Assembly: GCA_944367045.1 (NCBI GenBank)
Contig: CALVWI010000014.1
Location: forward strand, 1-49,449
From: an uncultured Clostridia bacterium
GTDB lineage: Bacteria; Bacillota; Clostridia; Christensenellales; Borkfalkiaceae
Direction: 5' to 3'
DNA length: 49,449 nucleotides
Position numbers and translations under genes: made by a program
The notes under the pieces: model-generated
The model's input: the letters and a program-made list of their open reading frames with translations, nothing else
Database searches by the model: none
Told to the model about the DNA's origin: nothing
Part shown: piece by piece, positions 7,776 through 15,945 of the stretch
Numbering within the stretch: the first letter of the stretch is position 1
Layout: the number at the start of each line of letters is the position of its first letter

Positions 7776-9091
7776 CGGTAGGTATCCTCCTTTTTGTAGG
7801 CGGGCGAGGTGACGTACGCGACGAGGGAAAAGACCGCCATGAACGCAAAGAGAATGAGGCTCAATGCCGACCCCAGCGAATACAGGCCGTTCTCCACCGT
7901 GAGGTTATACATCCAGTTGATGAGAAGGTCGGAGCTGTTCGCATTGAAGTAGCCGGGCGCATACACCGTCTCGGGGCGCAGGAAGTAGAAGATGCTGAAG
8001 TTGTTGAACTGGTTGATGAAGGTGCTGATGATGACGGGCGTCGTCGCGAACAGCACGAAGGGAAGCGTCAGATACCAGAACTGCTGGAACCCGTTCGCAC
8101 CGTCGAGGCGGGCGGCCTCATACATATCCTTGCTCGCGTTGGAGAGGATGCCCGTCGCAAGGAACATGACGGAGGGAATGCCGATCCACGCGCAGCAGAA
8201 GAAGCCCAAAAGCCGCAGCGACCACTTGGAGTCGTAGGAGATGATGGTGAAGGTCTCCCCCACCCATTCGAGCGCCTTGAGCTGCCCCACGATGGGCCCG
8301 CTGTCACAGAACATGAAGCAGAAGCCCGTGAGCGTGATGAAGCTCGGAATGGCATAGGCGAGCATGGGAAAGACGCGCCAAAAGCGTTTCCACTTCAAAC
8401 AGCGGGCGTTGTATAAAAGCGCCAGCCCGAGGCCGCCGAAGTAGACGAGGAAGGTGGAGCCGAACCCCCACAGAATGTTCCACGCCAAGATTTTCCCCAT
8501 CGTGCCGATGTACTCGCTCATCGTGAAGATGACCTTGAAACTCTGAAGGCCCGTCCAGCTCACAAGGCGGGGCGGGACGATCTCGCCGCCGTAGTCGGTG
8601 AAGGCGACGAGCGCCGTAAAGACGATGGGCATGACGTTGAACACGCACACGAAGACGAGCGGCACGGTGAGCGTCAGCACATAGAACTTCTGATTGAGAA
8701 GCGTTGAAAGGCTCTCGCGGAAGGTGCGCACGCGGTTGCCCTTTTGTATCTCGCGGACGGTGAAGATGACGTCCTTGATGTTCGCGTGGTACGCAAGCGC
8801 AAAGAAGGCGATGAAGAAGAGCGTCGTGATGCCCCACGCGAGCATGGAGACGGAGTTATCCCCCTCGATGCCCATGATGGGAACGCCCTCCGTCGTGCCG
8901 AGCGTGAAGAGACCGATGATGTTCTCCACCCCCTGAAAGATGAGGAAGAGGATGAAGCCGATCTCAAAGAGCATCAGGAGCGCGCCCTTTATAAATTGGC
9001 GGCAGAAGAGCTGCCCCAGCCCCATGAACGCGCAGCTGAGCTTCACGCGGTAGTCGGAACAGACACCCGCTTTTCCCTGTTTGACCGCCAT
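7772..9091 (-). CDS. Sugar ABC transporter permease, MalF type
   Basis: A 439-residue membrane protein, longer than a basic CUT1 permease because of an N-terminal extension of about 130 residues with extra hydrophobic segments, as in Gram-positive MalC/MalF proteins. The EAA loop is EAARLDGANGFQQFWYLTLP. It forms the heterodimeric channel with the gene at 6936-7775. AGGAGGTG precedes the ATG at 9091. It lies 12 bp after the binding-protein gene. Confidence 0.93.
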   Translation of the reverse strand: MAVKQGKAGVCSDYRVKLSCAFMGLGQLFCRQFIKGALLMLFEIGFILFLIFQGVENIIGLFTLGTTEGVPIMGIEGDNSVSMLAWGITTLFFIAFFALAYHANIKDVIFTVREIQKGNRVRTFRESLSTLLNQKFYVLTLTVPLVFVCVFNVMPIVFTALVAFTDYGGEIVPPRLVSWTGLQSFKVIFTMSEYIGTMGKILAWNILWGFGSTFLVYFGGLGLALLYNARCLKWKRFWRVFPMLAYAIPSFITLTGFCFMFCDSGPIVGQLKALEWVGETFTIISYDSKWSLRLLGFFCCAWIGIPSVMFLATGILSNASKDMYEAARLDGANGFQQFWYLTLPFVLFATTPVIISTFINQFNNFSIFYFLRPETVYAPGYFNANSSDLLINWMYNLTVENGLYSLGSALSLILFAFMAVFSLVAYVTSPAYKKEDTYR

Positions 9092-9103
9092 GTTTCACCT
9101 CCT

Positions 9104-10570
9104 CTACGAGATATTCCCCACCGCCATTGCGGAGCGGATGTCGCTTACGAGCTTTTCAAGCGCGCCCTTGAGCGCCTCCTCCGTGGTGTAGATGGGGGTG
9201 TTCCTCGTCGTGTTGTCTGTCGCGACGTCGTTGAAGAGCGAAGAGAGCGGATCCCAGATGTACTGCGTGTCGCGCGTCGAGGGCATCATGTAGACGAGCC
9301 CCGAGGCAACGCGCTCGCTCAGCATCTCCGAGACGCCGCCGAGCTCCTCCGCAAGATCGAGGCGGGCAGGCACCGCGCCCAGCGCTTCGCACCGCCACCT
9401 CAAGTTCTCATATTCCGAGACGAACTTGACGAACGCAAGGCTCGCCTTGGGGTACTTGGTGTAGGCGCTGATGCCGAAGGCGTTGACCCCGCCCATCGTC
9501 GTCGGCGCGAAGGTCTCCCCCTCGATGTCGGTAAGTTCCTTGGTGATATCGCCGTCCGTCGGCAAACGGGGCGGCGCCACGACGACGAGGTTCTCCTCCG
9601 CCGCCGCAGTTGCCTCCGCTTCGCTCATGCCGCCGCGGACGTAGGTCGCCGCTAAATTTTCGCGGAAGGTCGTCAGCCAATCGGGGGTGCCGATGGTGCA
9701 AAACGCCGTGCCCGCGCTGTTGGTGAGGTAGGTCGCCGCCTGCGTCGTCGCGTTCTGGGAAATGCAGGTGGAGCCGAGCACACCCGCGAGGTCGCGAAAG
9801 AGATTCAGCCCCACTTCGGCGCCGTCGGCGGCAAGGCCGATGTCGTCGTGCGTCTCACCGAACACATACGCGCCGTAAGAGAGAAGGTACCCCGTGTTGA
9901 AGTACTGGTCGACGAGCGACATGTAGAGGCCGTACTTGCTCCCCGAGGAGCTCTCCTTCACCTGCTTGCTGTAGGCATAGAGGCCGTTCATCGTCTCCAC
10001 CATGTCGGGAACGCCGTTTTCGTTGTCGTCCCACTCCTCTTCCCAATTTTCGGGGAGAAGGTCCTTGCGGTAGGTGAGCACGGTGCTCTGCTGCGCGACG
10101 GGCATCGCGTAGTAGAGGTCGAGCCCGTACGTCTCCAATTTATAGGCGTCCATGACGGAGGACGGGATCTCGGCAATGTCCAGCTCTTCCGTCGGAAGGG
10201 GCAGGATGTGCCCGCCCTCCGCATAGCGCATGAGCATATCGTTGGCCTGATACAGAACGTCCGGGCCGTAGCCGTCGGGGCCGTTCTGCTCGAGGTCGAC
10301 GTACTGGTCCATGTTGGCGTCCACCGCCTGCACGTTGTATTCTGCGTAGCGTTCATTGAAGGCGTCGAGCACTTCCTGAAGATGCCCCGTCTCCACGGCC
10401 ATCTGATTGTCGAGGACGCGGATGACGGCATTCTCCTCGATGTCGCCCTCGAATTTTGCCATGAGTTCCTCATAGGTGAAGGTGCCGCCGCCCGTCCGCT
10501 CGCCGCAGGCCGTCAACGTCAGCGCAGCGAGCGCCGCCATGAGGCAGAGTCCAAAGGTTTTTGCTTTCAT
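9104..10570 (-). CDS. Extracellular solute-binding lipoprotein, maltodextrin type
   Basis: A 488-residue protein with a lipoprotein signal peptide: MKAKTFG, hydrophobic core, then the lipobox LTAC with Cys22. The mature part has the look of a family 1 solute-binding protein, with a long negatively charged N-lobe and TTMGGVNAFGIS in the C-lobe region. It delivers the sugar to the MalFG-type channel. The start at 10570 has GGAGGAAGGGG upstream and overlaps the GH13 stop by 4 bp; the frame is open further upstream, but only as an antisense-like extension inside the GH13 gene. The exact glucan bound is inferred from neighbours. Confidence 0.92.
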   Translation of the reverse strand: MKAKTFGLCLMAALAALTLTACGERTGGGTFTYEELMAKFEGDIEENAVIRVLDNQMAVETGHLQEVLDAFNERYAEYNVQAVDANMDQYVDLEQNGPDGYGPDVLYQANDMLMRYAEGGHILPLPTEELDIAEIPSSVMDAYKLETYGLDLYYAMPVAQQSTVLTYRKDLLPENWEEEWDDNENGVPDMVETMNGLYAYSKQVKESSSGSKYGLYMSLVDQYFNTGYLLSYGAYVFGETHDDIGLAADGAEVGLNLFRDLAGVLGSTCISQNATTQAATYLTNSAGTAFCTIGTPDWLTTFRENLAATYVRGGMSEAEATAAAEENLVVVAPPRLPTDGDITKELTDIEGETFAPTTMGGVNAFGISAYTKYPKASLAFVKFVSEYENLRWRCEALGAVPARLDLAEELGGVSEMLSERVASGLVYMMPSTRDTQYIWDPLSSLFNDVATDNTTRNTPIYTTEEALKGALEKLVSDIRSAMAVGNIS

Positions 10571-12228
10571 ACCCCTTCCTCCCGTTCGATGATGATATAG
10601 CTGCGCGCCGCAATGAAGTGCTCCTTCCCGTCCCGCAAAAGGACGGCAGGCTCTCTCTCCGCATTGACGGCGAGGGTGAGCTTCCCGCGTTCGAGAAGGA
10701 ACAGCTTCCCCTCGGCATACAGCCGCGCCTCCCCGCCGATGCGCCCCTTGAGCTTGATGAGAAAGCGCACGGCGGCGTTGATCTTTTTGTTCCAATGTGT
10801 CTCGTCCCAGTCGAAGGTACGGCGGGAGTCGGGCTCATACTCGCCCTCCATGCCGATCTCCGTCCCGTAACAGATGCAGGGCATCCCGGGAAAGAAGAAG
10901 AGGACGGCAAGCGCTAAGATGAGCGAATCTTCATCCCCATTTGCGAGGGTCAGAAAGCGCTCGGTGTCGTGGCTGTCGAGAAGGTTGAGCATCATCGCGT
11001 TGACCTGATCGGTGTTGCGCATCAGAAGCTCGTTGAGCCTTCCCGCAAAGCTCTCCGCCGTACGCGTGCCCTTTGCGAAGAAGTCGATGCACGCCTTCGT
11101 AAAGGAATAGTTCATGATGCCGTCGAACTCGTCGCCTTTGAGCCACGGGGCGGCGTCGTGCCAACTCTCGCCGATGAGGACGGCCTCGGGGTCCTCCCCC
11201 TTCACCGCCTTGCGGAACTTGCGCCAGAAGTCGTGCGAGACCTCGTCCGCAACGTCCAGCCGCCAGCCGTCGATGCCCGTCTCCCTCATCCAGTGGAGCG
11301 CCACGCCGATGAGAAAGTTCTGCACCTCCTCGTTGCTCGTGTTCCACTTGGGCATATAGCTGCACGCGGCGAAACACTCGTAGTTGCAGTGTTCGGGGTC
11401 GGGGAAGTCGCCGCGGATCAGAAACCAGTCGTAATAGCGGGATGCCCTCCCCTTCTCGAGCACGTCTTGAAACTGGGCGCACTCCATGCTGCAGTGGTTG
11501 AACACGGCGTCCAAGATGACGCGGATGCCCCGCCCGTGCGCTTCACGGACGAGCGCCTTCAAGTCCTCGTCGGTGCCGAACATCGCATCGACGCGGAAAT
11601 AGTCCACAGTGTCGTACTTATGATTGCTCGGGGAGGTGAACACGGGCGTTAAGTACAGCCCCGTGACGCCCAGCTTCTCCAGATAGCCCAGCTTCTCACG
11701 GATGCCCTTCAGGTCCCCGCCGAAAAAGCTCTTGGGATCGGGGATCTCTCCCCACGCCTTATTGATGTAGCCCCTGTCCTTCTCCCGATCCCCCATGCAG
11801 AAGCGGTCGACGAAGATCTGATAAAAGACCGCGCTTTCGCACCACGGCACTTCATGATGCACGTCCGCAGCGTTGATGTAGGGGTATTGGAAGAAGTTGT
11901 AGTAACTCTTTTCGTGGTCGTAATCGGCCGTCAGGCCCTCCTCCGAATAGTAGTATGCCTCTTTGCCGTCCTCGAGATAGAAGATGTACCCGATGCGCGG
12001 GTCGGGGGCGTCCACGCGTGCCGTGTAGTAGTCAAAGAGTTCATCGGAGAAGGACTTCTGCATGACGGCGGTCTTTCGCTCCTTCAGCCAGTCGTACTTG
12101 ACCGCATAGATGAGCGTGACCCTCTTCATATCTCCCCTTGCCGTCCTGAGGCGGATGCGAAGCTCGCGCCCCGTATAGGCAAAGGCGTACTGTGATCCCG
12201 GAATGTGCAGGATCGCCCGTTTGTCCAT
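10567..12228 (-). CDS. GH13 alpha-glucan hydrolase, neopullulanase/cyclomaltodextrinase type
   Basis: A 553-residue enzyme with an N-terminal beta domain (about 1-125), then the catalytic barrel. The GH13 motifs are visible: DAVFNH (240-245), GWRLDVADE with the nucleophile Asp325, IGESW with acid/base Glu354, and LLDSHDTER with Asp421. FFGGDLKGI and YGTEIGMEGEYEPDSR support the neopullulanase/maltogenic group. There is no signal peptide, so it should act in the cytoplasm on imported maltodextrins. AAGGAGG precedes the ATG at 12228. Confidence 0.92.
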   Translation of the reverse strand: MDKRAILHIPGSQYAFAYTGRELRIRLRTARGDMKRVTLIYAVKYDWLKERKTAVMQKSFSDELFDYYTARVDAPDPRIGYIFYLEDGKEAYYYSEEGLTADYDHEKSYYNFFQYPYINAADVHHEVPWCESAVFYQIFVDRFCMGDREKDRGYINKAWGEIPDPKSFFGGDLKGIREKLGYLEKLGVTGLYLTPVFTSPSNHKYDTVDYFRVDAMFGTDEDLKALVREAHGRGIRVILDAVFNHCSMECAQFQDVLEKGRASRYYDWFLIRGDFPDPEHCNYECFAACSYMPKWNTSNEEVQNFLIGVALHWMRETGIDGWRLDVADEVSHDFWRKFRKAVKGEDPEAVLIGESWHDAAPWLKGDEFDGIMNYSFTKACIDFFAKGTRTAESFAGRLNELLMRNTDQVNAMMLNLLDSHDTERFLTLANGDEDSLILALAVLFFFPGMPCICYGTEIGMEGEYEPDSRRTFDWDETHWNKKINAAVRFLIKLKGRIGGEARLYAEGKLFLLERGKLTLAVNAEREPAVLLRDGKEHFIAARSYIIIEREEGV

Positions 12229-12252
12229 GCCCGCCTCCTTATGGCAAATGTG

Positions 12253-13914
12253 TTATTTCACGCCGAGCGTGAGCGAACCGTCCTCCGCGACCAAGACGGT
12301 AAAGGTGTACGTTCCCGCCTTGGTGCAGAGCAGGTTGCCGCCGTTCCCCCATGCCCAATCGGAGACGATGCCCTCGGGCAAATTCTCCGCAATGGCCAAT
12401 TTCGAGGTATAGGCGGGCGTATAGTAGGTGTCCGCACGGTAGGGCGCGTGCACGGCGACGGGGATGCAGAGATAGAAGTAATCGCCCTCGACGAGCTCGA
12501 GCGTCACCTCGTACTCCTTCACATAGCCCTCTGCGGGCGTTATAACTGTGAGTTCCTGCACGGTATTTCCCACGCCGAAGTTGTTGTCCGCAAACACGGA
12601 CGTCTTGCCGTTATAATCGGCCTCCTCGATGGTGAGATTGCCCGTCGCGGGGTCTGTGGCCTGCGCATAGGTGAGCCTGCCGCCCAGCACCTTCCAAGTG
12701 TTGTCCGAGGTCAGAATATCCGAAGTCTTGTCCACTTCGATGGAGCCTTCGAGCGTGCCCGTATCGCTGAGCGTCACGGTGAGCGTGAAGGTATAGGTGC
12801 CGCCCTCGACGACCACGATGTTGCTGCCCATGCCGTCCGCCTTCTTGAAGGCCGCCTCGTCGCCGTTGAACTCGTCGATCTCGGTGTAGTAGAACATGGT
12901 GCCGTCCTGCGCGGAGATGCCGCCCTCCTCCTTGAGAAGGCAGTACGCGAGAAGAAACTCATCGCCCTCGGCGAGCGTCCACGTCTGCATCCATGTGCCC
13001 GTGCCGTCCGGCTCGTTCGAAGAGATCTTGAACATCTCATACGCGGAATATTGGAGACTGTTGACATTCGCGCCCCAATTCGTGCCCGCAAGCACGGACT
13101 CGGCGCTCGTCTCCGCCGCGGAATTTCCGTAGATATACCAGGTGTAGTCGGAGCGATCCACCGTCACTTCGGGGGCGTCGCCGTTGCGCACTACCGTGAT
13201 GGAGCCCACGTTCTTGTCCTCGGCATCCGTTGTGAGCGTCAGGGTATAGTTGCCGCTCACCGAAACAGTGATGTTGACCTGCCCGTCGCCGAGCCCCGTG
13301 CCGGGGGCGCTCATGTACTCGTTCGCCTCAAGATACTGCCCGCCGCGCGCACCGCCGCCCGTGCTGTCGTCGGTGTTCCACACGCCGTCCTCATCCATGA
13401 TGCAGAACTGGAACTGATCGCCGACATAGAGGTCGATGGTGATGGTAAATTCGTTCTTGCCCTCCGTCTTTTGGAGGATGTTGCCGTTCTCGCCCTCGAT
13501 GGGCCCGCCGTTCCAGCCGATGGCGGCAAGCGGCCCGCCCGCAGACGAACTGCCCGCGATCAGCCATTGCCGCGTGTCCTCCTTGGAGGACGACCACATC
13601 GAATAGACGTTGGTATCCCGCTCGATGGCGGTGTCAAAACTCCAGTCGTGGGTGAAGTCCGCCGTCGCGAACCAGCCTTCGAAGACGAATCCCTCCTTCT
13701 CGTAGCCCTCATCCGCGGGCGTAAAGGAGGCAACTGTGCCGCCCTCCTCCACTTCCCGCTCGGCAATGACGGTCTCCCCGTCGAGGAAGGTCACCGTAAA
13801 GGTCGTCGTCTCGTCCTCCGGGTCCTTGCAGGCAGCCATGAGCCCGAACGCGAAAAAGAGCACGAACAGAAGCCCGAACACGACCCCCAGCCTCTTGCGC
13901 AATGTGTTTGCCAT
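12253..13914 (-). CDS. Putative glycan-binding lipoprotein with InlB-type repeat and three beta domains
   Basis: A 553-residue lipoprotein: lipobox LMAAC with Cys29, then a Listeria-Bacteroides type repeat (about 37-107, ending in EGWF and YSMW), then three loosely similar beta-rich modules that each open with a W-x-I/V-x-G type strand (WLIAGSS, WYIYGNS, WKVLGG) and continue with an EGD-F/Y-F/Y strand. The modules recall SusE/SusF-type starch-binding domains in layout, but I cannot show homology. It is the first gene of the operon, 24 bp before the GH13 gene, directly under the LacI-controlled promoter. Best inference: surface capture of starch or dextrin for the transporter. Confidence 0.75.
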   Translation of the reverse strand: MANTLRKRLGVVFGLLFVLFFAFGLMAACKDPEDETTTFTVTFLDGETVIAEREVEEGGTVASFTPADEGYEKEGFVFEGWFATADFTHDWSFDTAIERDTNVYSMWSSSKEDTRQWLIAGSSSAGGPLAAIGWNGGPIEGENGNILQKTEGKNEFTITIDLYVGDQFQFCIMDEDGVWNTDDSTGGGARGGQYLEANEYMSAPGTGLGDGQVNITVSVSGNYTLTLTTDAEDKNVGSITVVRNGDAPEVTVDRSDYTWYIYGNSAAETSAESVLAGTNWGANVNSLQYSAYEMFKISSNEPDGTGTWMQTWTLAEGDEFLLAYCLLKEEGGISAQDGTMFYYTEIDEFNGDEAAFKKADGMGSNIVVVEGGTYTFTLTVTLSDTGTLEGSIEVDKTSDILTSDNTWKVLGGRLTYAQATDPATGNLTIEEADYNGKTSVFADNNFGVGNTVQELTVITPAEGYVKEYEVTLELVEGDYFYLCIPVAVHAPYRADTYYTPAYTSKLAIAENLPEGIVSDWAWGNGGNLLCTKAGTYTFTVLVAEDGSLTLGVK

Positions 13915-13951
13915 ACCGTTTTTCCTCCTTATCCTCGCCCGCAGGCGATTT

Positions 13952-13971
13952 ATTTAATCGGTTAAGTAAAT
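13952..13971 (-). promoter_or_regulatory. Operator 1 of the glucan locus
   Basis: A 20-bp element containing TTAATCGGTTAA (13954-13965), close to the LacI-family consensus TTAACCGGTTAA, flanked by ATTTA and TAAAT. Its reverse complement matches operator 2 at 16 of 20 positions. It covers the -10 element and start point of the operon promoter, a repressor position. Confidence 0.7.
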
Positions 13972-13997
13972 TATAGCACACATTTCGCATCTGTCAA
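13970..13997 (-). promoter_or_regulatory. Promoter of the glucan operon
   Basis: Minus-strand TTGACA (13992-13997) and TATAAT (13970-13975) with a 16-bp spacer, giving transcription of the lipoprotein, GH13, binding-protein and permease genes. Operator 1 overlaps its -10 and start point. Confidence 0.8.
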
Positions 13998-14024
13998 TAG
14001 GTTTGGAAAAAATTGTCGGAAAAA

Positions 14025-14044
14025 ATTTATTTAACCGCTTCATT
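14025..14044 (+). promoter_or_regulatory. Operator 2 of the glucan locus
   Basis: ATTTATTTAACCGCTTCATT, the second copy of the operator element, inverted relative to operator 1, with centres 73 bp apart, close to seven helical turns. It lies upstream of both divergent promoters, so a protein bound to both could loop the DNA. Confidence 0.6.
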
Positions 14045-14057
14045 CAATCAAACCCCG

Positions 14058-14086
14058 TTGACAATTTTATCAATTTCGGCTACAAT
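14058..14086 (+). promoter_or_regulatory. Promoter of the LacI-family gene
   Basis: TTGACA (14058-14063) and TACAAT (14081-14086), 17-bp spacer. The start codon at 14093 is only 6 nt past the -10 element, so the predicted transcript would begin at or next to the ATG. Confidence 0.7.
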
Positions 14087-14092
14087 CAAGGT

Positions 14093-15163
14093 ATGGAAAA
14101 GCGGGAAAACGTGACGATTTCGGAAGTTGCCAAGGCGGCGGGGGTATCCTCGGCGACGGTCTCCTATGTCTTGAGCGGCAGGACGGACGTCAAAGTCGCC
14201 GATGCAACGCGCGAGAAGGTGCTCTCTATTTGCCGCGAACTCGGCTATAAGAAGGGCGCGGGAAGAGAGCGAAGCACAAAGCACACCGTCACCATCGACG
14301 ACATCGCGCGCGAGGCGGGCGTCTCGACGGCCACCGTCTCCTACATCGTCAACGGCAGGACAGACGTCAAGATAAGCGAAGAGACCCGCAGAAAGGTATT
14401 GCAGATCTGCAACCTCCGCCAATACACGCCCTCCTCCGTCGCGCGGCAGCTCGCGGGGAAGAAGAACGACCTTATTGGCATCCTCGCCCCCCTTTCGGGC
14501 TCCCCCGCCCAAGCGGTGCGCACCTGCGCTCTCCTTCGAGAACTGCAGAAGGCACTCCTCCATGCAGGATACGGCACGCTGCTGCTCACCCCCGACGACC
14601 TCGCCTCCCCCCGCCGCGAGACGCCCGAGGGCATCCTCTGCATCGACCTCACCGAGGCGGAGTTCTACACGCTCAAGGAGAGCTGCTTCGTGCCCATCGT
14701 CGCCGTGGATATGATCGCGGGCGACCCGCTCTTCTTCAACGCCTATCTCGACCACGCGGCCATCCTCACCGCCGCCAAGCGCCTGACGGGAGCGGAGAGT
14801 CTCACCTGCGTCGCCCGCCCCTACCGCAACGCGCCCTGTCTCGACGACTTAAAGGCCGCCGCTGCGGGCGACAAGCTGCTGCTTGCGGAAAGCCTCCCCC
14901 TTCTCATGGAGTACGCCGCGGAGCATCCCGAGGAGAGCTATCTCTTCTTTGAGCCGCTCTTTGCGGACGTCTGTGCCCCCTCTGTAAAGAGCAAGAGCGC
15001 CGTCCTCACCGGAAACTTTGACGGCTGCAAGGGCCGCGCGAACATGACCCCCCTTCCCGTCTCCTGCAGCGAGATGGCCGAGCGCGCCGTCCGAATGCTG
15101 CAGAGCGCCATCCGCCGTGAAGAGGACGTGCCGCACACCTTCCGCCTCGCCCCCAAAATGTGA
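14093..15163 (+). CDS. LacI-family regulator with two tandem DNA-binding headpieces
   Basis: A 356-residue regulator. Residues 7-52 (VTISEVAKAAGVSSATVSYV and hinge part) and 66-111 (VTIDDIAREAGVSTATVSYI) are two complete LacI-type helix-turn-helix headpieces, about 27 of 46 positions identical and both ending in GRTDVK plus a TREKV/TRRKV helix. A normal family member has one. The sensor part that follows (about 125-356) is somewhat short but has the periplasmic-binding-like pattern and a Pro-rich C-terminus. It diverges from the glucan operon, whose promoter it probably represses in the absence of sugar. No Shine-Dalgarno sequence is properly placed; the start is fixed by the headpiece and promoter position. 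Confidence 0.9.
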   Translation: MEKRENVTISEVAKAAGVSSATVSYVLSGRTDVKVADATREKVLSICRELGYKKGAGRERSTKHTVTIDDIAREAGVSTATVSYIVNGRTDVKISEETRRKVLQICNLRQYTPSSVARQLAGKKNDLIGILAPLSGSPAQAVRTCALLRELQKALLHAGYGTLLLTPDDLASPRRETPEGILCIDLTEAEFYTLKESCFVPIVAVDMIAGDPLFFNAYLDHAAILTAAKRLTGAESLTCVARPYRNAPCLDDLKAAAAGDKLLLAESLPLLMEYAAEHPEESYLFFEPLFADVCAPSVKSKSAVLTGNFDGCKGRANMTPLPVSCSEMAERAVRMLQSAIRREEDVPHTFRLAPKM

Positions 15164-15259
15164 GCGGGCATCGCCCGAGGACGGCCTAACGCGTGAGCGA
15201 GTGTCGCCCGAGGACGGCCCGACTTGTAAGCCGGTATCGCCCGAGGACGGCCCGACGCC
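15161..15259. repeat. Three tandem 33-bp repeats beginning at the regulator stop codon
   Basis: Units 15161-15193, 15194-15226 and 15227-15259 share the core TCGCCCGAGGACGGCC and start with TGA, TGA and TAA respectively. The unit length is 11 codons, so each copy carries an in-frame stop. The repeat begins exactly at the regulator stop codon. Confidence 0.85.
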
Positions 15260-15305
15260 GACCCCATCAGCGTTGGCGTCTCCCATCCCCCAAACAAATG
15301 CAAAA

Positions 15306-15337
15306 ACGGAGCAGTAAACCCTGCTCCGTCCTTTTTT
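15306..15337 (+). terminator. Terminator after the LacI-family gene
   Basis: ACGGAGCAG (15306-15314) pairs with CTGCTCCGT (15321-15329), followed by CCTTTTTT. It abuts the stop codon of the convergent nitroreductase gene. Confidence 0.85.
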
Positions 15338-15854
15338 ATTTGACCCAGAAGACACGGCCCTCGTTGCGCGGCTTGGGCTGCGGGGGTTCGCCCTCGATGT
15401 AGCCGAGCGCGACGTGCCCGATGCCGATGTACTCTCCCTCGAGGCCAAGAGAGGCGAGAAGCGCCTTGCCGAAGGGGCGTTCGAGCTCCTCCTTCGCGCG
15501 GTGGATCCAGCACGAGCCCAGCCCCATCGCCCACGCGGCGTTGAGAAGGTTGTCCATCACGCAGCTGCCGTCGTAGACCGCATTGGGGCACGCCTTGGCC
15601 GCGACCAAGAGAATGACGGGCGCGCCGTAGAAGGGGTCGGTGTCCCTCCCCATGATGGCGGCATTCTCCGCAGAAATTTTGTCGCGCAGCTCCCTGTCCG
15701 TCACGGCGATGATGACGGGATCCTGAAGTCCCATCCCCGTGGGCGCATAGAGGCCCGCCTCGATGATCTGACGGATGACTTCCTCGGGCACTGGATCGCT
15801 CTTGAAGGAGCGGACGCTCCGCCTTGTCAGCAGTACTTTCATGGCTTCATTCAT
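15336..15854 (-). CDS. Nitroreductase family protein (FMN-dependent)
   Basis: A 172-residue, single-domain nitroreductase. The N-terminal RRSVRSFKSDPV matches the FMN-phosphate binding start of the family, LYAPTGMGLQ follows, and the C-terminal half has the NLLNAAWAMGLGSCWI helix and a GYIEGEPPQPKPR end. These enzymes use FMN and NAD(P)H to reduce nitro groups, quinones or similar acceptors; the natural substrate is not evident. GGGAGG precedes the ATG at 15854. Confidence 0.9.
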   Translation of the reverse strand: MNEAMKVLLTRRSVRSFKSDPVPEEVIRQIIEAGLYAPTGMGLQDPVIIAVTDRELRDKISAENAAIMGRDTDPFYGAPVILLVAAKACPNAVYDGSCVMDNLLNAAWAMGLGSCWIHRAKEELERPFGKALLASLGLEGEYIGIGHVALGYIEGEPPQPKPRNEGRVFWVK

Positions 15855-15898
15855 AAAATTCCTCCCTCGCCTGCAGACTTCACAGGCATTTTTCTTCC

Positions 15899-15927
15899 AT
15901 TATAGCAGAAAAAAGCCGCCCTTTCAA
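15899..15927 (-). promoter_or_regulatory. Promoter of the nitroreductase gene
   Basis: Minus-strand TTGAAA (15922-15927) and TATAAT (15899-15904), 17-bp spacer. The -35 hexamer is inside the loop and arm of the terminator of the upstream gene. Confidence 0.7.
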
Positions 15928-15942
15928 GAGCGGCGGAACATT
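15912..15942 (-). terminator. Terminator of the rRNA methyltransferase gene
   Basis: On the minus strand CCGCC and GGCGG form a stem around a loop of about 11 nt, followed by TTTTTT, just after the stop codon at 15946. Confidence 0.7.
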
Positions 15943-15945
15943 TTT

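Noticed and set aside
14003-14092. Upstream TTG start for the LacI-family regulator
   Set aside because: It would add 30 residues unlike any LacI N-terminus and would run through the operator and the promoter.
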